Positions 60,820 through 64,000 of a stretch of 64,000 nt of DNA are shown piece after piece; within the stretch, counting starts at the first letter, position 1; each line of letters begins with the position of its first letter. Source of the DNA: Aquatica leii (lineage: Eukaryota > Arthropoda > Insecta > Coleoptera > Lampyridae); contig CM069432.1 in NCBI GenBank assembly GCA_035610365.1, forward strand, positions 128,474,255-128,538,254. The letters are read 5' to 3'. The notes beneath the pieces are model-generated. The model searched no databases. It was not told the DNA's origin and saw nothing but the letters and a program-made list of their open reading frames with translations. Made by a program: the position numbers and the translations under genes.

Positions 60820-63800
60820 TATAGGCCGTGGAAGCTTTCGCTATTACAATATTCAATTAGTAGCAGATTATTTGGGTTTGATTGGAAATTTGTTTACATT
60901 GACGTGCCTAATTTTGAGAACTTCCACACGGTGCAACTTTTATTAGCCGACTACCTGGGCGTGTACACTTCCTCAGTAGCTTTAAAAGTTAACGTTATGT
61001 TTCTTTATAGCAATTTATGTTAAGTTTAGTTTTACTCGCAAATATTTCAAATAACAATTTTTTTATTATTCAATTCTCATTATTAAAATATTTTTACATC
61101 AAATATGCCAGTTTAGAACAATTATTCTTTTTATTATTGTACGAGATTTATTAACCGTTTGACGCAGAGGTAAACCCAAAAATTATTTTTTGATCTAAAT
61201 TGAGTTTGATTAGACATATTTGGTGGATATTGTATTATATCAAAATTATTTAAAATATATAACAATTATTTATATTTTTCTTCATTTATTTTTGATACAA
61301 TATTTTTTTAAATCGATGTTGTTTATGGTGTTCTATTTTTTTGCTATACACAATAGTAAACCAAACATGTATTTTTATTTGGAGTTTGAAAATTGAATTG
61401 GAGTTTTTGAGTTGGCTTTTCCAGAATTATTGCGTCTTATTAGGCTTGGCAACGTTAAAATACAGCGCGTAAATTAAATAATTTGTTATTTTGTCGTCGT
61501 TTAGTTTAACGCCACAATATTTTCCTCAAATTTTTATTTCTTTTTCTTCTTTATTTGAATAAACGTACTAAAATTGATTGTTTTAAAAGTTTCAATCAAA
61601 TAATTACCAGTATCTTTGTCATTTTAAGTTTCAATATATATTAAGTGATTTAAACAAAGTTGAACCAAGAAATTCCTAGAAAACATCGGTTCCGACGTTT
61701 GTGGCTATTGTTTGCACAGTAGATTTTGCGTGTGTAATACAGTATTTGAGATGTTAACGCCAAACACAAACACTGCGTTTGATAAGCTTCTTGGTTCTTG
61801 TTCACCAAGAAATTCATTTAGTAATTATTATTGTCATGGTACTCATTTTAAGATTATAGTTATAATTATAAACCAAAATTAAAAAATTTACAAAACGTAT
61901 ATATATACATTATAACTCAGTGGTTAATTTTACATTCACAGTTTAATATAAATCAAATAGATGATCACTGATTTGAAAACTTAATTAAGTATTAAGTTAC
62001 ATGTGTTCATTTTTCAGTATGCGTAAAAATTGTCAAAAACGTGTATATCTCTACCGCTGCCAACTAAATTTAAAGTGAAAGAAAAAAGAAAAATCACAAT
62101 TTAACAAAAATTTAAAATCATTTTTAATTCAAATATTCGTAACCAAATAAAAAAATTATAAAAAATTAGTATTGATCTACAAACTTGTTATATAAGATAA
62201 AAAAACTAAGACTACTAACTTAGACCAATTAGATTTGACGACAATACGGAAAATGTTAAAAATCTGTTTCCAAAAAATACGATTTTAAGTGTAGGTTTGT
62301 AGTTATTATCTAAGCAAAATACTAAACTAAGAAAAATTTTATGATTTTTACTTTTACAGCAAAAAAATTGCTAGAGTTTATAAAACAAAGGTTACAGCTA
62401 AAACCACTTGTGTTGTGTTTTAGTTTTAATAAACATACCAGTTTATAATACACATTATATGATAAAAAAATATTGCTTTTTTTTATCTTAATTTTTTTTG
62501 TTTTATGTTGAATGCGCAAGAAAATATAATCAGATTTGCTATATTACTTTTTTTTAGTAAAGTCAAATTCTGTAATATTTTATTTGTTCTACCTCAATTT
62601 TAACACCAATTACGTGCTTTTAATAGCTTTAATTATAGTATTAAAAGATATAGTTAATTCTCACAGCAAATGTATAGTTTTTATTTAACAGAAAAGCCTA
62701 CCATTATCGTTCTTTTTTTTTAATCCATAAAATATTATATACATATTTTTTAAACTTGTTTATTATTTAATATACCTAAACGAAAGCTTAAAATAGCACT
62801 TGTCTTAGCATAGTTGACTAAGCTATTGTTTAATTTAGTTAGTATTAATTAATTTTTGTTAACACGGTTTAATTAGTTTTGAATAAATATTTCTACAGTT
62901 TTGAATAAACCAAAATTAAAACACAAAAACAATTAAACATTAATTAAAAATACAGTTATTGTAGTTTTAGATTATTTAAGCGATAATTTTGTTTGAATAA
63001 AAAAACATGAATTAGTTGTTTTTATGATACTCAAAATCAAAAGTTTCTATGCTTACTAAGTAAAAACTAAAAACGCGTCTAGATTTTTTTAGAACTTATC
63101 GTTCACAAGCAGCTTTAAATAAACGATTACTTCTGTACAACGCTGCTGTCTGTTTAAAACAATAATATATTTATTACCTACTATCATTTATCAAAGAGAG
63201 TGTTTTTAAAAATGTGTTAACTTTGATTTTAATCAAATGTATAACTATTTTTATTATATAAAAGAAAAATATTTTTTATGTTTAAAGACGGCAAAAAAAC
63301 AAGTTTTTAAATAAAAGAAAACAAACTTGTAAACGAAGCATTTCAACGAAGAAGTAAAATACTGTTTAATTGTGTATTTTTTTATGAACGTTTTAAAAAC
63401 ATTTTTAGAAAACAGTAGCACAATAGTCTTTTAGTAAAAAACCAAAATGTTTTCTCAAACATATTTTTCATAAATGACAAATTGGTCAATAATATTAAAA
63501 AACAAACAATGTTAAACAAAGTCACGTTAAACATAGTATATACAAATTTTGCAAACCATATATTTGTAATTTAATTGAACAATAGAACAAGAAATGCCCA
63601 TTAAATATGATAATAAACTTTTTTTTAGATTATTTATACAAAATTGACTTGTTACACAAACATACATTTAAAATATTTTCTTTATAATTTACGTTGTTTA
63701 CACTTCTGTATATTAAAATCATTTTATTATTGTAAAAACTTAACCAAAAGAATAAATGTCGTTTCATATTTGTATTTAAATTGTAAAAAACAACAGAAAA

Positions 63801-64000
63801 ATCATGTTACTACGTCATATTTGTTTAAGATTAATTCATACGTATAAATTTTGTGAAATTTATTACTTGATGAATTGAGTTGATAGATAGAAATATATCA
63901 TAAAAAAAAATTAATCTAATCTATTCATAAAATGTAATTAGTAGAATGAAAATTTAAAATAGTTTTGCTTTAATACAATAATTCGATTTAGAATGAAAAC
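60820..64000. other. 3.2 kb AT-rich desert to window end
   Basis: Only AT-rich sequence with chance ORFs (62322-62519 minus, 63644-63847 plus). No repeats with recognisable ends or RNA genes seen. A slightly less AT-rich patch occurs at 60830-61010. Confidence 0.6.

Noticed and set aside
1..64000. tRNA, rRNA, CRISPR arrays, riboswitches and bacterial promoters
   Set aside because: None recognised on either strand. Splice sites and element types mark the sequence as eukaryotic.

Overview
The window looks like a very AT-rich arthropod nuclear genome, most likely an insect. Transposon genes have short GT-AG introns, and the mobile elements are of insect type: piggyBac, Harbinger, Tc1/mariner, BEL/Pao, Ty3/gypsy, Penelope-like elements (PLEs), jockey and CR1-like LINEs. 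No prokaryotic operon, CRISPR array, rRNA or tRNA gene was recognised. I found no long intact host protein-coding gene. Host content appears limited to a probable heat-shock promoter with a non-coding first exon at the left edge (about 378-676, minus strand, gene body off the window), a candidate small two-exon gene (4891-5396, minus) and perhaps a terminal exon at 3149-3200.

Layout. 1-8037: heat-shock promoter, then AT-rich desert with the small spliced ORF. 8038-12917: a minus-strand LINE whose ORF1 is split by a piggyBac element with TTAA target duplication (11162-12708). 12918-14245: two further piggyBac remnants in opposite orientations. 15130-17700: a minus-strand PLE interrupted next to its RT active-site box by a 1.19 kb solo-LTR-like block. 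17700-24040: desert. 24204-26300: a decayed LINE with an extremely purine-rich coding strand. 26517-26975: hammerhead-like remnant and a fold-back repeat. 27739-30500: a plus-strand LINE. 30520-33650: desert with one GC-rich island. 33660-35420: Tc1/mariner and jockey fragments. 35430-46762: a three-level nest, Harbinger (38002-41090) inside BEL/Pao (36907-44024) inside an older gypsy element. 47816-49214: a terminal-inverted-repeat transposon with smaller MITEs. 49222-51830: desert. 52216-60812: a PLE split by a gypsy element with both LTRs and a 4-bp target duplication (52426-59500), which itself carries a 400-bp hAT-like MITE. 60813-64000: desert.

Almost every element is broken by stops, frameshifts or deletions, so this is a TE graveyard. 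Its value is the legible insertion order: the LINE before piggyBac-A; PLE-1 before the solo LTR; gypsy-A before BEL before Harbinger; PLE-2 before gypsy-B before the MITE. I see no convincing novel multi-gene system. The most useful leads are the heat-shock promoter, the small spliced ORF, hammerhead-like motifs in PLE tails, and the unclassified 1.4 kb TIR element.
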